A DNA stretch of 64,000 nt, taken from the NCBI RefSeq assembly GCF_036429475.1, contig NZ_CP144125.1, positions 1,860,001-1,924,000 on the forward strand. Direction: 5' to 3'. Numbering within the stretch: the stretch's first letter is position 1; each line of letters starts with the position of its first letter. A model generated the notes under the pieces. The model saw only the letters and a list, made by a program, of their open reading frames with translations, did not search any database and was not told where the DNA came from. Made by a program: the position numbers and the translations under genes. Positions 16,705-25,147 of the stretch are shown piece by piece. Origin of the DNA: Halalkalicoccus sp. CGA53 (GTDB lineage Archaea > Halobacteriota > Halobacteria > Halobacteriales > Halalkalicoccaceae).

Positions 16705-17765
16705 GCACGGAGGAGACGACGCTCGTCCCGGAGCTACTGTCGGGCAAACACCGCGCGCTCGCCCGGGCGATCACCAAGATCGAGAACCGCTCGCGCGGCT
16801 ACCGCGATATCGTCGCGGAGCTCCACGCCCACACCGGGAACGCCGAGGTGATCGGGATCACGGGTAGCCCCGGTGCGGGGAAGTCGACGCTCGTGGACAA
16901 ACTCGCGCTCCAGTATCGAGACGAGGGGCTTCGGGTCGGGGTGATCGCGGTCGACCCGTCCTCGCCCTTTACCGGCGGATCGGTGCTGGGGGATCGGATC
17001 CGGATGGCCTCGACGGTCGGCGACATGGACGTCTTCGTCCGGTCGATGAGCGCGCGAGGGACTCTCGGTGGGCTCTCGACGGCGACCGCCGACGCGATCA
17101 AGGCGTTCGACGCGTTCGGGATGGATCGCATTCTCGTCGAGACGGTCGGTGCGGGCCAGAACGAGGTCGACATCGTGAAGACCGCCGACACGGTCGCAGT
17201 CCTCGTCCAGCCGGAGAGCGGCGACGACATCCAGATGCTCAAAGCCGGGATCTTGGAGATCGGCGACGTCTTCGTCGTGAACAAGGCGGACATGCCGGGC
17301 GCCGACCGGACGGTCCAGCAGATCGTCGAGATGCTCGGGGACGACCCGCTCGCGACCACCGGCGCGGGCCACCACGGTCACGACGCCCACGCGGAGGTCG
17401 CCGAGGCGCACGGCGAGGCGGCCTCGGAGGGATGGCGTCCGAGAGTGATCGAGACGGTCGCAACCGGGGGCGAAGGGATCGAGGAGCTGATCGAGGCGTT
17501 CGACGACCACCGGAGCTACCTCGAGGGGAGCGGTGAACTCCGGGAACGAGAACGGCGGCGGTACGCCGAGGAGATCCGGACGCTCGTGCGCGCGGACGCG
17601 GGGTCGCTCCTCGAAACCGAGATCGAGCGCCGGGGCGGGATCGACGCGCTCGTCGATCGGGTCACCGAACGGGAAACCGACCCCTACACCGTCGCGGCGG
17701 AGGTCGTCGAACCGCTCGTGGAGTGCGTCGAGGAACGAGGGATCGAAGCGCCCCCGCGCGACTGA
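16701..17765 (+). CDS. meaB: MeaB/ArgK-family G3E GTPase, chaperone of methylmalonyl-CoA mutase
   Basis: 354 aa. P-loop GSPGAGKSTL (about 53-62), Mg site in VDPSSPFTGGSVLGDR, GTPase Asp/Glu in ILVETVGAGQNE and base-recognition NKAD are all present. A His-rich insert (GAGHHGHDAHAEVAEAHG, about 221-238) may hold metal. MeaB guards the mutase against inactivation and gates cobalamin loading. It directly follows the mutase subunit with a 4-nt overlap, which fixes the substrate assignment. Confidence 0.93.
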   Translation: MSTEETTLVPELLSGKHRALARAITKIENRSRGYRDIVAELHAHTGNAEVIGITGSPGAGKSTLVDKLALQYRDEGLRVGVIAVDPSSPFTGGSVLGDRIRMASTVGDMDVFVRSMSARGTLGGLSTATADAIKAFDAFGMDRILVETVGAGQNEVDIVKTADTVAVLVQPESGDDIQMLKAGILEIGDVFVVNKADMPGADRTVQQIVEMLGDDPLATTGAGHHGHDAHAEVAEAHGEAASEGWRPRVIETVATGGEGIEELIEAFDDHRSYLEGSGELRERERRRYAEEIRTLVRADAGSLLETEIERRGGIDALVDRVTERETDPYTVAAEVVEPLVECVEERGIEAPPRD

Positions 17766-17816
17766 TTCGGCAGGCGCTCGGCCACAATTAAGACCCCGGG
17801 CACCGTTCTGTGGGGT

Positions 17817-18755
17817 ATGAAGCTACGCAGTCTGCTCGTCGCGGGCGTCGGCGCGATCGGTCTCGCGGCCGTCGGGAACCGTCTCGCCGGTCGTCGCGTC
17901 GACGACCTCGACCCCGCGCTCTCCGGTGACCAGCGGACCTACCGGTGGCGAGGGATGGACGTCGCCTACACGGAGGCCGGCGATCCCGAGGCACCGGACC
18001 TGCTGCTCGTCCACGGCGTCAACGCCGCCGCCTCCAGCCAGGAGTTCTCGGAGGTCTTCGACGACCTCGCAGAGCACTACCACGTGATCGCGCCGGATCT
18101 GCCCGGCTTCGGGCTCTCGGATCGGCCGCCGCTGCTCTACTCGGGGTCGCTCTACACCGCGTTCGTCACCGACTTCGCCCGCGACGTCACCGAGGACGCG
18201 ACCTGTGTCGCCTCCTCGCTCTCCGCGGCGTACGCCGTCGAGGCCGCCTCGGAGGGCGTCGTCTCGCGGCTCGTCCTGATCTGTCCGACCACGGGCACGA
18301 TGAGCGAGGCACGCCCCCTGGTCCGCTCGCTCGTGCGCACGCCGCTCGTGGGTACCGCGCTCTACAACCTGATCGCGAGCAAGCCCTCGATCAGGTACTT
18401 CAGCGCGGATCACAGCTACTACGACACCGACGCAATGGACCGGGAGGAGATCGAGTACCTCTGGGAGACGAGCCACCAGCCCGGCGCGCGCTTCGCCCCG
18501 GCATCGTTCATCGGCGGCTTCCTCGACCGGCCGATGGACCTCAGCGAGGCGCTCTCGGAGCTCGACGTCCCCGTCACGCTCGTCTGGGGTCGCGAGGCGG
18601 AGGTCACCCCGCTCGCGGAGGGTCGCGACCTCGCGGACGAGGCGAACGCGAAACTCGTCGTCATCGACCGCGCGCGCCTGCTCCCGCACGCCGAACACCC
18701 TCAGCAGTTCGTCGAGATCGTCGAGGAGGAGCTACCCCGGGCGGAACACGACTAG
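17817..18755 (+). CDS. Alpha/beta hydrolase-fold protein with altered nucleophile elbow
   Basis: 312 aa. An N-terminal hydrophobic segment (about 3-22) may anchor it. The fold is clear: LLLVHGVNAAASSQEF for the oxyanion region, APDLPGFGLSDRPP, and a C-terminal LPHAEHPQQFVEIVEEE with the catalytic histidine. The nucleophile elbow, normally GxSxG, is CVASSLSAAYAV: a serine is there but both flanking glycines are replaced. The acid position (GREAEVTP) lacks the usual Asp. Activity is uncertain. Its 3' end overlaps the convergent DUF35 gene by 24 bp. Confidence 0.85.
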   Translation: MKLRSLLVAGVGAIGLAAVGNRLAGRRVDDLDPALSGDQRTYRWRGMDVAYTEAGDPEAPDLLLVHGVNAAASSQEFSEVFDDLAEHYHVIAPDLPGFGLSDRPPLLYSGSLYTAFVTDFARDVTEDATCVASSLSAAYAVEAASEGVVSRLVLICPTTGTMSEARPLVRSLVRTPLVGTALYNLIASKPSIRYFSADHSYYDTDAMDREEIEYLWETSHQPGARFAPASFIGGFLDRPMDLSEALSELDVPVTLVWGREAEVTPLAEGRDLADEANAKLVVIDRARLLPHAEHPQQFVEIVEEELPRAEHD

Positions 18756-19106
18756 CCGTTCGCCACCCACGTCCTCCACGTCTGCGGTCACGCGAGTCCC
18801 GACCGCCGGATCGTCGATCCCTCGACAGAGCCCCGTGAGCCTGACGACGCCGAAGTCGGCGATCGCCGTCACGTACGGCGTCTCGCCGCCGAAGTTCGGC
18901 GAGGCGACGTGAACCCTCGAGAAGGTCTCGATCGTCCCGCTGTCCGGGAGGGGTTCGCGCGAGAGGTCGGTACTTCCGGTCTCGGGACAGACCCGTCGTG
19001 GCGGGAGCGAGCCGTATCCGCCGGGCGAGACGAGCGCGTAGCCCTCGCCATCCGCGAGCGCGTCGAGCCACTCGTCGTAGCCCTCGTTGCCGGGCTCCTC
19101 GCTCAT
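18732..19106 (-). CDS. DUF35 OB-fold protein, acyl-CoA associated
   Basis: 124 aa. The C-terminal OB-fold is recognisable (GTIETFSRVHVASPNFGGETPYVTAIADF, then VGTRVTADVEDVGGERLVVFRPG). The preceding rubredoxin-like zinc ribbon is degenerate: only one cysteine is left (RRVCPETGSTDL) where two CxxC pairs are usual. Thiolase and DUF35 genes are neighbours in many archaea, where the OB-fold protein bridges thiolase and HMG-CoA synthase. The upstream thiolase (19213-20379) is the natural partner. Confidence 0.85.
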   Translation of the reverse strand: MSEEPGNEGYDEWLDALADGEGYALVSPGGYGSLPPRRVCPETGSTDLSREPLPDSGTIETFSRVHVASPNFGGETPYVTAIADFGVVRLTGLCRGIDDPAVGTRVTADVEDVGGERLVVFRPG

Positions 19107-19110
19107 GCTC

Positions 19111-19228
19111 CTACCTCCAGAACAACGCTCTGGCGTACTCCCGTTCGCTCACAGTGCTCGCTCACGAGACCACCTCCGGAGCAACGCTCCGGCGTACCCT
19201 CGTTCACGGGGTTCACGAGACCACCTCC
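19111..19228 (-). repeat. Imperfect tandem duplication with two hairpins between thiolase and DUF35
   Basis: The 3' end of the thiolase gene (minus strand GGAGGTGGTCTCGTGA) is repeated inside the intergenic gap: CACGAGACCACCTCC occurs at 19163-19177 and 19214-19228 on the plus strand. Each unit carries a 17-bp hairpin with loop CAA on the plus strand: 19117-19133 (CCAGAACAACGCTCTGG) and 19176-19192 (CCGGAGCAACGCTCCGG). The unit length is about 59 bp and then 51 bp. The stems differ by compensating bases. Confidence 0.75.
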
Positions 19229-20379
19229 AACACGTGAACCGTCGCGCTGGCGACGGTCCCACCCGCGTTGTGCGCGACGCCGATCCGCGCGTCCTCGACG
19301 AGGTCGCTGTTGACGTGATCGCCCCGGAACAGCTTCGCCAGTTCGATCACCTGGCTCGCGCCGGTCGCCCCGACGGGGTGGCCCTTCGCCTTCAGCCCGC
19401 CCGAGAGGTTCACCGGGAGCGCCCCGTCCGAGGTCGTCTCCCCCTCCGCTGCGGCCGATATCCCCTCACCGGGTTCGAAGAAACCGAGCGACTCGATCGC
19501 GAGCACCTCCGCGATCGTGAAGCAGTCGTGGACCTCCGCGACGTCGACGTCCTCGGCTCCGATCCCGGCGTCGGCGTAGGCCTCCTCGGCCGCCCTCGTC
19601 GCCGCGGGGGTCCGCGCGAGGTACGTCCGGTCGGCGAGCGCCATCCGGTCGCCCCCCTGACCCGTCCCGGTGATCGCGACCGGGGCGTTGATCCCCTCCC
19701 TCTCCGCGTACCCCTCGCTCACGAGCACCATCGCGCTCGCGCCGTCGGTGATCGGACAGGCGTCGTAGAGCCCGAGCGGCTCCGCCACGGGAGGTGCCTC
19801 CAGCACGTCCTCGACGCTGATCGCGCGCTGGAACTGGGCGTACTCGTTCTCGACGGCGTTGGCGTGGTTCTTCACGGCGATCGCCGCGAGTTCCTCCTTG
19901 CCGCCGCCGTACTCCGAGAAGTACGCCTGGGCCATCAGCGCGTACGCCCCGGGGAAGTTGATCCCCATGCGGATCTCGTAGAGGTCGTCGGCGGCGGAGG
20001 CGAGCGCCTCCGTGACGCCAGCGGTGCCGAGGTTCGTCATCCGCTCGGCGCCGCCGACGAGGAGCACGTCCGCCTCGCCGTTTCGGATCTCGCGCACCGC
20101 GTGTCTGACCGCCGACCCGCTCGACGCGCACGCGCTCTCGAAGCGCGTGGCGGGGGCGCGGATCCCCGCCGCTTCGGCCATCAGTGGGCCCTGGTGGCCC
20201 TGGTTCTCCGCGAGTTCGCCCATGAAGTTACCGTAGAGGAGGGCCTCGACGTCGTCGCGATCCACGCCGCTGTCGGCGAACGCCTCGACGCTCGCCTCGG
20301 CGAAGAGGTCGCGACCCGTCCGCTCGGGGTGTTGTCCGAAGTGGGTGTGTCCCACGCCAGCGATACGTACACTCGACAT
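19213..20379 (-). CDS. Thiolase-family protein (SCP2/acetyl-CoA acetyltransferase-like)
   Basis: 388 aa. The active-site cysteine is in SACASSGSAV (about residue 85); further conserved segments are EVHDCFTIAEVLAIE, GGLKAKGHPVGATG with its histidine, and VAHNAGGT. The last motif lacks the second cysteine of biosynthetic thiolases, as in the SCP-x/archaeal thiolase subgroup. It acts in acetoacetyl-CoA formation or beta-oxidation, and archaeal members need a DUF35 partner, which is downstream. The start at 20379 (MSSVRIAGVGHTHFG) is the family's typical opening; the frame extends 16 codons further upstream without support. Confidence 0.9.
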   Translation of the reverse strand: MSSVRIAGVGHTHFGQHPERTGRDLFAEASVEAFADSGVDRDDVEALLYGNFMGELAENQGHQGPLMAEAAGIRAPATRFESACASSGSAVRHAVREIRNGEADVLLVGGAERMTNLGTAGVTEALASAADDLYEIRMGINFPGAYALMAQAYFSEYGGGKEELAAIAVKNHANAVENEYAQFQRAISVEDVLEAPPVAEPLGLYDACPITDGASAMVLVSEGYAEREGINAPVAITGTGQGGDRMALADRTYLARTPAATRAAEEAYADAGIGAEDVDVAEVHDCFTIAEVLAIESLGFFEPGEGISAAAEGETTSDGALPVNLSGGLKAKGHPVGATGASQVIELAKLFRGDHVNSDLVEDARIGVAHNAGGTVASATVHVLEVVS

Positions 20380-20615
20380 TGTCCTCAGTAGTCGGGTCGC
20401 CCGTATAGGGGTGACGAATACGGGCATACTTGATTCGACAACCGCGTGTCTAGTGGATCCGATAGTCGAGCGTCGCCGGAACCGATCGAGACCGCGTACC
20501 GAGCGAGATAGGTGTGTTCGGTGGGGTGCCGCCCCGAGACGGTGGCGGTAGTAGCTCTACTGACACCACTGACGCGTGAGCTACGGATGAGGGAGACGGG
20601 GGTCTCGTCCCACGG

Positions 20616-21263
20616 TCAGTCGGGTTCGGCGATGGTGCTGGCGAGCAGGTTCCTGAGACCCCGCCGAAGCCGGTCGGAGACGGCAGGTCGCGAGACACCG
20701 AGTTCGTCCGCGAGCTCCTCTAACGTAGTCCGTCGAGGGCTGTCGAAGTAGCCTCGATCGAACGCGAGCGTCAGCCCGTCGAGCTGTGGCTCGGTCAGCC
20801 CGTACTCTCGGTCCGTCCGTCTCTCCGAGAGCGTGTACAGCCGCGTGAGCTCGACTCCGATGCAGTTCTCCTGGCAGTACGACTGGAACGCGGACAGCGA
20901 TACCCTATCGGGTGCTCGCAGCTCGAAGCGCCACTCGTCGGAGGACCCGCTCGCCGAGAGGAGCGTGAGCCCCGATTCGAAGATGCCGCGTTTGATCCCG
21001 TGGACCTCGTAGTCCCACTCGGCACGCATCAGGACGCTCTCGTCGATGCTATCGACCAGTTCGATGTTCAGCACCCCCGGTTTGTCGTAGAACGCGTCCA
21101 GAACTGCCTCGCTGTCGGCGCCGTAGATCCAGAAGTACGGGACGACTACCTCGCCGGTCGGCACGATGCGTTCGAGTTCGACCGTCACCTCCGGCAGGTC
21201 GTCGAAGACGCTCCCGAGCGGAAAGGTGGCCGCTGCGACCGAGAACACGGCGATACTCGCCAT
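20616..21263 (-). CDS. Bat-type (HTH_10) transcriptional regulator
   Basis: 215 aa. The C-terminal HTH_10 domain (about 155-210) has LTEPQLDGLTLAFDRGYFDSPRRTTLEELADELGVSRPAVSDRLRRG, here cited by its ends LTEPQ and RLRRG. The N-terminal 150 residues are the bacterio-opsin activator sensory-type region, with QSYCQENCIGVELTRLY containing two cysteines five apart. Members are abundant haloarchaeal regulators responding to oxygen, light or metabolic state; the signal here is unknown. It is alone, with a 236-bp gap downstream and a 389-bp gap upstream. Confidence 0.85.
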   Translation of the reverse strand: MASIAVFSVAAATFPLGSVFDDLPEVTVELERIVPTGEVVVPYFWIYGADSEAVLDAFYDKPGVLNIELVDSIDESVLMRAEWDYEVHGIKRGIFESGLTLLSASGSSDEWRFELRAPDRVSLSAFQSYCQENCIGVELTRLYTLSERRTDREYGLTEPQLDGLTLAFDRGYFDSPRRTTLEELADELGVSRPAVSDRLRRGLRNLLASTIAEPD

Positions 21264-21652
21264 GTGACCCCCTCACGACGTCCGGAGAGAAAAGCTTCCA
21301 CTACACATACATGGTCTTGCCAACCTGGTCTTTCTCCATCGCTCACCCACGAACGTCACGGAGGTCACCTCAGAACGTATCTCATCGCGTATCATAATCT
21401 CGCGCGTAGTTCCATAGTAAGCTACCGTCGTTATATATGCTGGCAGCATAGTAACATATCGCCCCAGGGACGAACGGTATCCCGGCGGCGAAAGGCGGGG
21501 ATCAGCCGGTCCTCCCCCTGATCCCCGGTGATGTCAGAGGCACGGCCCACCTTTTTCGTGCTCCCGAGAGAGGACACCCGTAGTTCCTCCGGGCCTTCCG
21601 CGGTATCGCGGGATGTCACGCTCCATGAGTCACGCGTTCGACACGATCCGTG
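21264..21652. other. Gene-free stretch with AT-rich patch
   Basis: No convincing gene in 389 bp. The part around 21400-21460 is unusually AT-rich for this genome and includes GTTATATATGC (about 21430-21440) and a short inverted repeat GCTGGCAGC. This could be a promoter pointing either way. A 62-codon minus-strand frame at 21431-21619 has no family features. Confidence 0.5.
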
Positions 21653-21919
21653 TTACATCCCCATGTCGGACGCCTCGTCCGGGACCGGGAGATCCGGAAC
21701 GGATACCCCCAGCAGCTCCGCCGCGTGGTCGAGCGCCATGTCGAAGCCGTAGTAGCGTTCGAGTTCCTCGCCGTCTCTGACCTTCACCATCGCGTAGCCC
21801 TCTCGGTTCTGGGCGACCGTCGCCCGCCGGCCGTCTCGCTCGAACTCGAGCAGTCGCTCCGTCTCCGTCTCTCGGTATCGTGCCGTAGTTCCGTTCTCGG
21901 TGAGCGTCGCGTCGGCCAT
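21653..21919 (-). CDS. Small conserved-looking haloarchaeal protein
   Basis: 88 aa, acidic. It begins MADATLTENGTTARYRETETERLLEFE and contains DGRRATVAQNREGYAMVKV and YYGFDMALDHAAELLGV. It has no membrane helix or metal motif. The composition is that of a genuine halophilic protein, and the layout recalls DUF7111-type haloarchaeal proteins, which I cannot confirm. ATG at 21919 is preferred over the one at 21943. It diverges from the PadR-like gene. Confidence 0.65.
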   Translation of the reverse strand: MADATLTENGTTARYRETETERLLEFERDGRRATVAQNREGYAMVKVRDGEELERYYGFDMALDHAAELLGVSVPDLPVPDEASDMGM

Positions 21920-22005
21920 AGTGGGGCTACGAACCGCTCCCACCCTACTCTACCGGTCGGCGACGAACCACAACGTCCGAGTCGCCCGCGCTCTCCACCC
22001 CCTGT

Positions 22006-22278
22006 ATGGCGAAGTGGTTACAGAGCGGGCCGAGACGCGACCTCTGCGTGCTGCTCTCCGGATCGGAGGGGACCGCACAGCGACTCAAGTCCAGGTTGGA
22101 AGCGCACTACGACGAGCGCCTCGACCCGAAGACGTTCTACGCACAGCTCTCGGCGCTCGAGAACAGTGGGCTGATCGAGAAACGCGTCGAGGGGCTCGCG
22201 GACGTCTACTCGCTCACCGACGAGGGCGAGCGAGCGCTCAGAGAGCACTACGAGTGGATGACCGAACAGCTGAGGTGA
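22006..22278 (+). CDS. PadR-like winged-helix regulator
   Basis: 90 aa, a single winged HTH: RRDLCVLLSGSEGTAQRLKSRLEAHY, then LDPKTFYAQLSALENSGLIEKRVEGLADVYSLTDEGERALREHYEW (quoted here by landmarks FYAQLSALE and YSLTDEGE). The pattern of a helix pair, a recognition helix (KTFYAQLSAL) and a wing ending YSLTDEG is that of minimal haloarchaeal PadR-like regulators. Target genes unknown. Its stop and the stop of the convergent epimerase are 1 nt apart. Confidence 0.8.
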   Translation: MAKWLQSGPRRDLCVLLSGSEGTAQRLKSRLEAHYDERLDPKTFYAQLSALENSGLIEKRVEGLADVYSLTDEGERALREHYEWMTEQLR

Positions 22279-22279
22279 G

Positions 22280-23107
22280 CTACTCCGGCGGGGCGTCCCA
22301 CTCCTCGCCGTCGTCCTCTGGGTCGTAGCCGATCCGCTCGCGAGCGTGGTCGATGTCGAACCAGCGCCGGTCGTTGTCGCTCACGCCGTAGAAGACGTCG
22401 AAGCCTATCCCCTCGGTCTCCAGACACCGCTCGACCATGTGCGCGAGGTCGCGTCGGGAGTGCCACATCCCCTTCAAGCGGGCGACCTGTTCCTCGTACC
22501 CCTCGCTTCCCCGGTCCCAGTCGCCCCGGTCGACTCCGCGTTCGGCGTCGCCGTAGGGGTGGTCGTAGGGCTCGTCGCGGACCGCACAGATCCGGATCGC
22601 CGCGAAGTCCAGGCCGTGGACCTCCGCCGCGAGCCGACCCAGCCCCTCGCCGAACACCTTCACCAACCCGTAGCGCGAGTCGGGCCGGGGTGGGACCGTG
22701 TGATCGACCATCACGCCGTGTCCCGGGTGGTAGATCTCCGGCGCTCTCCGAACCTCGTAGAGCCCGACCGCGTGGTTCGAGGAGGCGTAGATCACTTTTT
22801 CGACCCCCGCTTCTCGCGCCCCGTCGATCACGTTGCAGAGCGCCCGCGTGGAGCGTTCGAACCCCGGGTCCCAGCTCACCTCGCGCGAGGTCGACCCGCC
22901 GACGTAGTCGGGCATCGCGAGGTGGACCACCGCGTCCTGGCCCTCGAGGTGGGTCGAGAGCTGGTCGTATTCGGAGACGTCGGCGACGGCCGTCTCGTAC
23001 TCGGGGTGCTCCTCGAGGTCGAGGTAGGTGAACTCGTATCGCTCGTCGAGCCGATCGCGGATCGCGGAGCCGACGGTGCCGTGGGCGCCGGTCAGAAGGA
23101 CGTTCAT
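22280..23107 (-). CDS. NAD-dependent epimerase/dehydratase, Azf/uronate-dehydrogenase-like
   Basis: 275 aa extended short-chain dehydrogenase. The cofactor loop is LLTGAHGTVGSAI (about 4-16), the active-site Ser lies in YASSNHAVGLY and the Tyr/Lys pair in RYGLVKVFGE. These also fit the uronate dehydrogenase and the Haloferax NAD-dependent glucose-6-phosphate dehydrogenase Azf, which belong to this branch. Substrate is therefore a sugar acid or sugar phosphate by analogy only. About 488 bp upstream hold no recognised gene. Confidence 0.85.
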   Translation of the reverse strand: MNVLLTGAHGTVGSAIRDRLDERYEFTYLDLEEHPEYETAVADVSEYDQLSTHLEGQDAVVHLAMPDYVGGSTSREVSWDPGFERSTRALCNVIDGAREAGVEKVIYASSNHAVGLYEVRRAPEIYHPGHGVMVDHTVPPRPDSRYGLVKVFGEGLGRLAAEVHGLDFAAIRICAVRDEPYDHPYGDAERGVDRGDWDRGSEGYEEQVARLKGMWHSRRDLAHMVERCLETEGIGFDVFYGVSDNDRRWFDIDHARERIGYDPEDDGEEWDAPPE

Positions 23108-23595
23108 GCGGAGGCGTGCGAACCGCGGGGTCGTAAACCTGTGCCCCGAGAAAACGACGCTCGCCCGGCGACGGTCGAACAGGCTCGCCCCGACGTCGAG
23201 CCCCGCGAACGGAGCCGTCGCCGAACACGGGACGGGGGCAGCACGGTTTATCTCGTGTGTACGTGATCGAATCGTGCAAGAGGGTGTGGGGCGGGCCGAC
23301 GCCGGTCCTCTGAGAGACGGATCGATACGGCACCCGAACCCAACGGCAGGCGGGCGTCACCTCGACGGCGTCGGCGCTCGACTGGATCGAACCGCCGACG
23401 GCAACCTAGGCATCCGCGCTCGGAGCCGCGACGATCGGGTCCGAACTTCTAGACCGGGGGACGCCGATCGAGTCCGCCGAGATGCTCAGTGCCGGTATCG
23501 TCCGCGAGACGGGCGGGGCGCTCGTCACCGTGATGGCGACCTCGAACTCGTCCCGGGGCGCGAGGTCGCGAGCTACCGAGGGTGGGAAGCCGACC
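23108..23595. other. Gene-free stretch upstream of the epimerase
   Basis: No gene is supported in these 488 bp. Possible frames here (for example a plus-strand one from 23482) lack family features and continue as antisense of the acyl-CoA dehydrogenase. The minus-strand promoter of the epimerase should lie near 23130-23260, where CACGGTTTATCTCG (about 23240-23253) is the only AT-rich spot. No repeats or hairpins of note. Confidence 0.45.
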
Positions 23596-24756
23596 TCACT
23601 CCCCCAGCACCTGATCCCCGATCGTGTTTCTGAGGATCTCCGAGGTGCCCTCGTAGATCTCGTTCAGTTTCGCGTCCCTGTAGAAGCGCTCGACCGGGAA
23701 GTCGGTCGTGTAGCCGTAGCCACCGTGGATCTGGATCGCCTCGTTCGCGACCTCGCGCGAGACCTCGCTCGCGTAGAGCTTCGCCTGGGCGGCCTCCTTC
23801 ACGAACGACTCGCCACGGATCTTCCTGTCGGCCGCGTCGTGCATGAGCAGCCGTGCGGCGCGGGTCTTCGTGTCCATGTCCGCGAGCTTGTGCTTGATCG
23901 CCTGGAACTCGCCGATCGGCCGGCCGAACTGCTCGCGTTCTCCCGCGTAGCTCCGGGCTTCGTCGAGGGCTGCCTGGGCGATACCCACGGAGCGGGCGGC
24001 GATCGTGATCCGACCGCCGTTGAGCGTTTTCAGTGCCTGGACGAACCCCTCGCCCTCCTCGCCGAGACGTCTCTCTTCGGGGATCCGCATCTCCGAGAAG
24101 GAGAGTTCGGCCGTCGGACAGCCCTTGTCCCCGAGTTTGTGTTCCGTCCCCTCGACGCGAAACCCCTCGTCCTCTCCGGGTCGAACCACGAACGAGGAGA
24201 TCCCCTTGTTCCCCGCATCGGGGTCGGTCTTCGCGAAGAGGATCACCGTATCGGCGACCGAGCCGTTCGAGATCCAGAGCTTCCCGCCGTTCACGACGTA
24301 CTCTGCGTGCCCGCCGGCACGTTCCTCTCGCTCCGCCGTCGTCTCCATGGCGGGCACGTCGCTTCCCGCCCCCGGCTCCGAGAGCGCGAAGGCGCCGATC
24401 TCGGTACCCCCGGCGAGCGGCGTGAGGTACGTCTCCTTCTGGGCCTCGCTCCCGAACTCGTAGAGCATGTTCCCCGCGAGGCTGATGTGGGCGGCGATTA
24501 CCGTACCCAGGCCGCCGGAGCCCCGGCTGATCTCCTCCAGTCCGATCACGTAGGAGTGGTAGTCGAGACCGGCGCCGCCGTACTCCTCGGGAAACGGCAT
24601 TCCCAGGAGGCCGAGCGGGGCCATCTCGTCGATCAGCTTGCGAGGGAACTCGTCGGATGCGTCGATCTCCGACGCGCGGGGGACGACCTCGCTGTCGACG
24701 AACTCAGCGACCATCTCCCTGATCTGACGCTGCTCGGCCGAGAGCCCGAAATCCAT
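23596..24756 (-). CDS. Acyl-CoA dehydrogenase (first of two)
   Basis: 386 aa, the standard length. Conserved blocks: LGLLGMPFPEEYGGAGLDYHSY, FALSEPGAGSD (flavin/substrate contact), GKLWISNGSVAD, RITIAARSVGIAQAAL, and [33 protein letters not shown] with the catalytic Glu near the end. It oxidises acyl-CoA to enoyl-CoA, passing electrons to ETF. A shorter relative is at 38031-39173. It belongs functionally with the thiolase and 3-hydroxyacyl-CoA dehydrogenase of this window, although not in one operon. Confidence 0.93.
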   Translation of the reverse strand: MDFGLSAEQRQIREMVAEFVDSEVVPRASEIDASDEFPRKLIDEMAPLGLLGMPFPEEYGGAGLDYHSYVIGLEEISRGSGGLGTVIAAHISLAGNMLYEFGSEAQKETYLTPLAGGTEIGAFALSEPGAGSDVPAMETTAEREERAGGHAEYVVNGGKLWISNGSVADTVILFAKTDPDAGNKGISSFVVRPGEDEGFRVEGTEHKLGDKGCPTAELSFSEMRIPEERRLGEEGEGFVQALKTLNGGRITIAARSVGIAQAALDEARSYAGEREQFGRPIGEFQAIKHKLADMDTKTRAARLLMHDAADRKIRGESFVKEAAQAKLYASEVSREVANEAIQIHGGYGYTTDFPVERFYRDAKLNEIYEGTSEILRNTIGDQVLGE

Positions 24757-24774
24757 ACCGGGAGATGTGCCCGA

Positions 24775-25026
24775 TCAGTCGTGTACCTTTCCCTTCCCGT
24801 CCTCGTCCGCCTCCTCGCTCTCCTCGCCGATCGAGAGCACGCGAGAGACGATCAGGTCGGCGGCCAGCGCCACCAGCATGTACTTCCAGGCGAGCAGTGC
24901 GACGGCGCCGAGTGCGAGCGCGCGGAGGCGGTTGCCCGCGGCGAACGCCCGTGCGGCCGCGACGATCACCGTCAACGCACGCAGTCGCTTCGACCCGAGC
25001 CCGAGCGCACGCTTCAGTTTGCCCAT
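24775..25026 (-). CDS. Small membrane protein
   Basis: 83 aa. The N-terminus is basic (MGKLKRALGLGSKRLRAL), one to two hydrophobic segments follow (about 20-35 and 40-65), and the end is acidic (GEESEEADEDGKGKVHD). ATG at 25026 is chosen because upstream in-frame sequence is Arg/Pro-rich shadow. It lies upstream of and co-directional with the acyl-CoA dehydrogenase (gap 18 nt), so they may be co-transcribed. Family not recognised. Confidence 0.65.
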   Translation of the reverse strand: MGKLKRALGLGSKRLRALTVIVAAARAFAAGNRLRALALGAVALLAWKYMLVALAADLIVSRVLSIGEESEEADEDGKGKVHD

Positions 25027-25147
25027 GGGGGAACGGAGACGACCCGGAGGGCTAAGGCTTACCCCGGCGGGTGCGCGGGCGGGCGGCAACGAACGCGAAG
25101 TTCTGTGGGTTTTTTTACTCTCGTGCCGTAGGGCGGGCAACGACTAC

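Noticed and set aside
19111-19228. CRISPR-like repeat
   Set aside because: Only two imperfect units with hairpins; the repeat is derived from the thiolase gene end.
21431-21619. 62-codon minus-strand frame in an AT-rich gap
   Set aside because: No family features, not acidic as other genes here, and no ribosome binding site.
23482-23660. Plus-strand frame starting MLSAGIVRETGG
   Set aside because: Short unique part without domain features; the rest is antisense to the acyl-CoA dehydrogenase.
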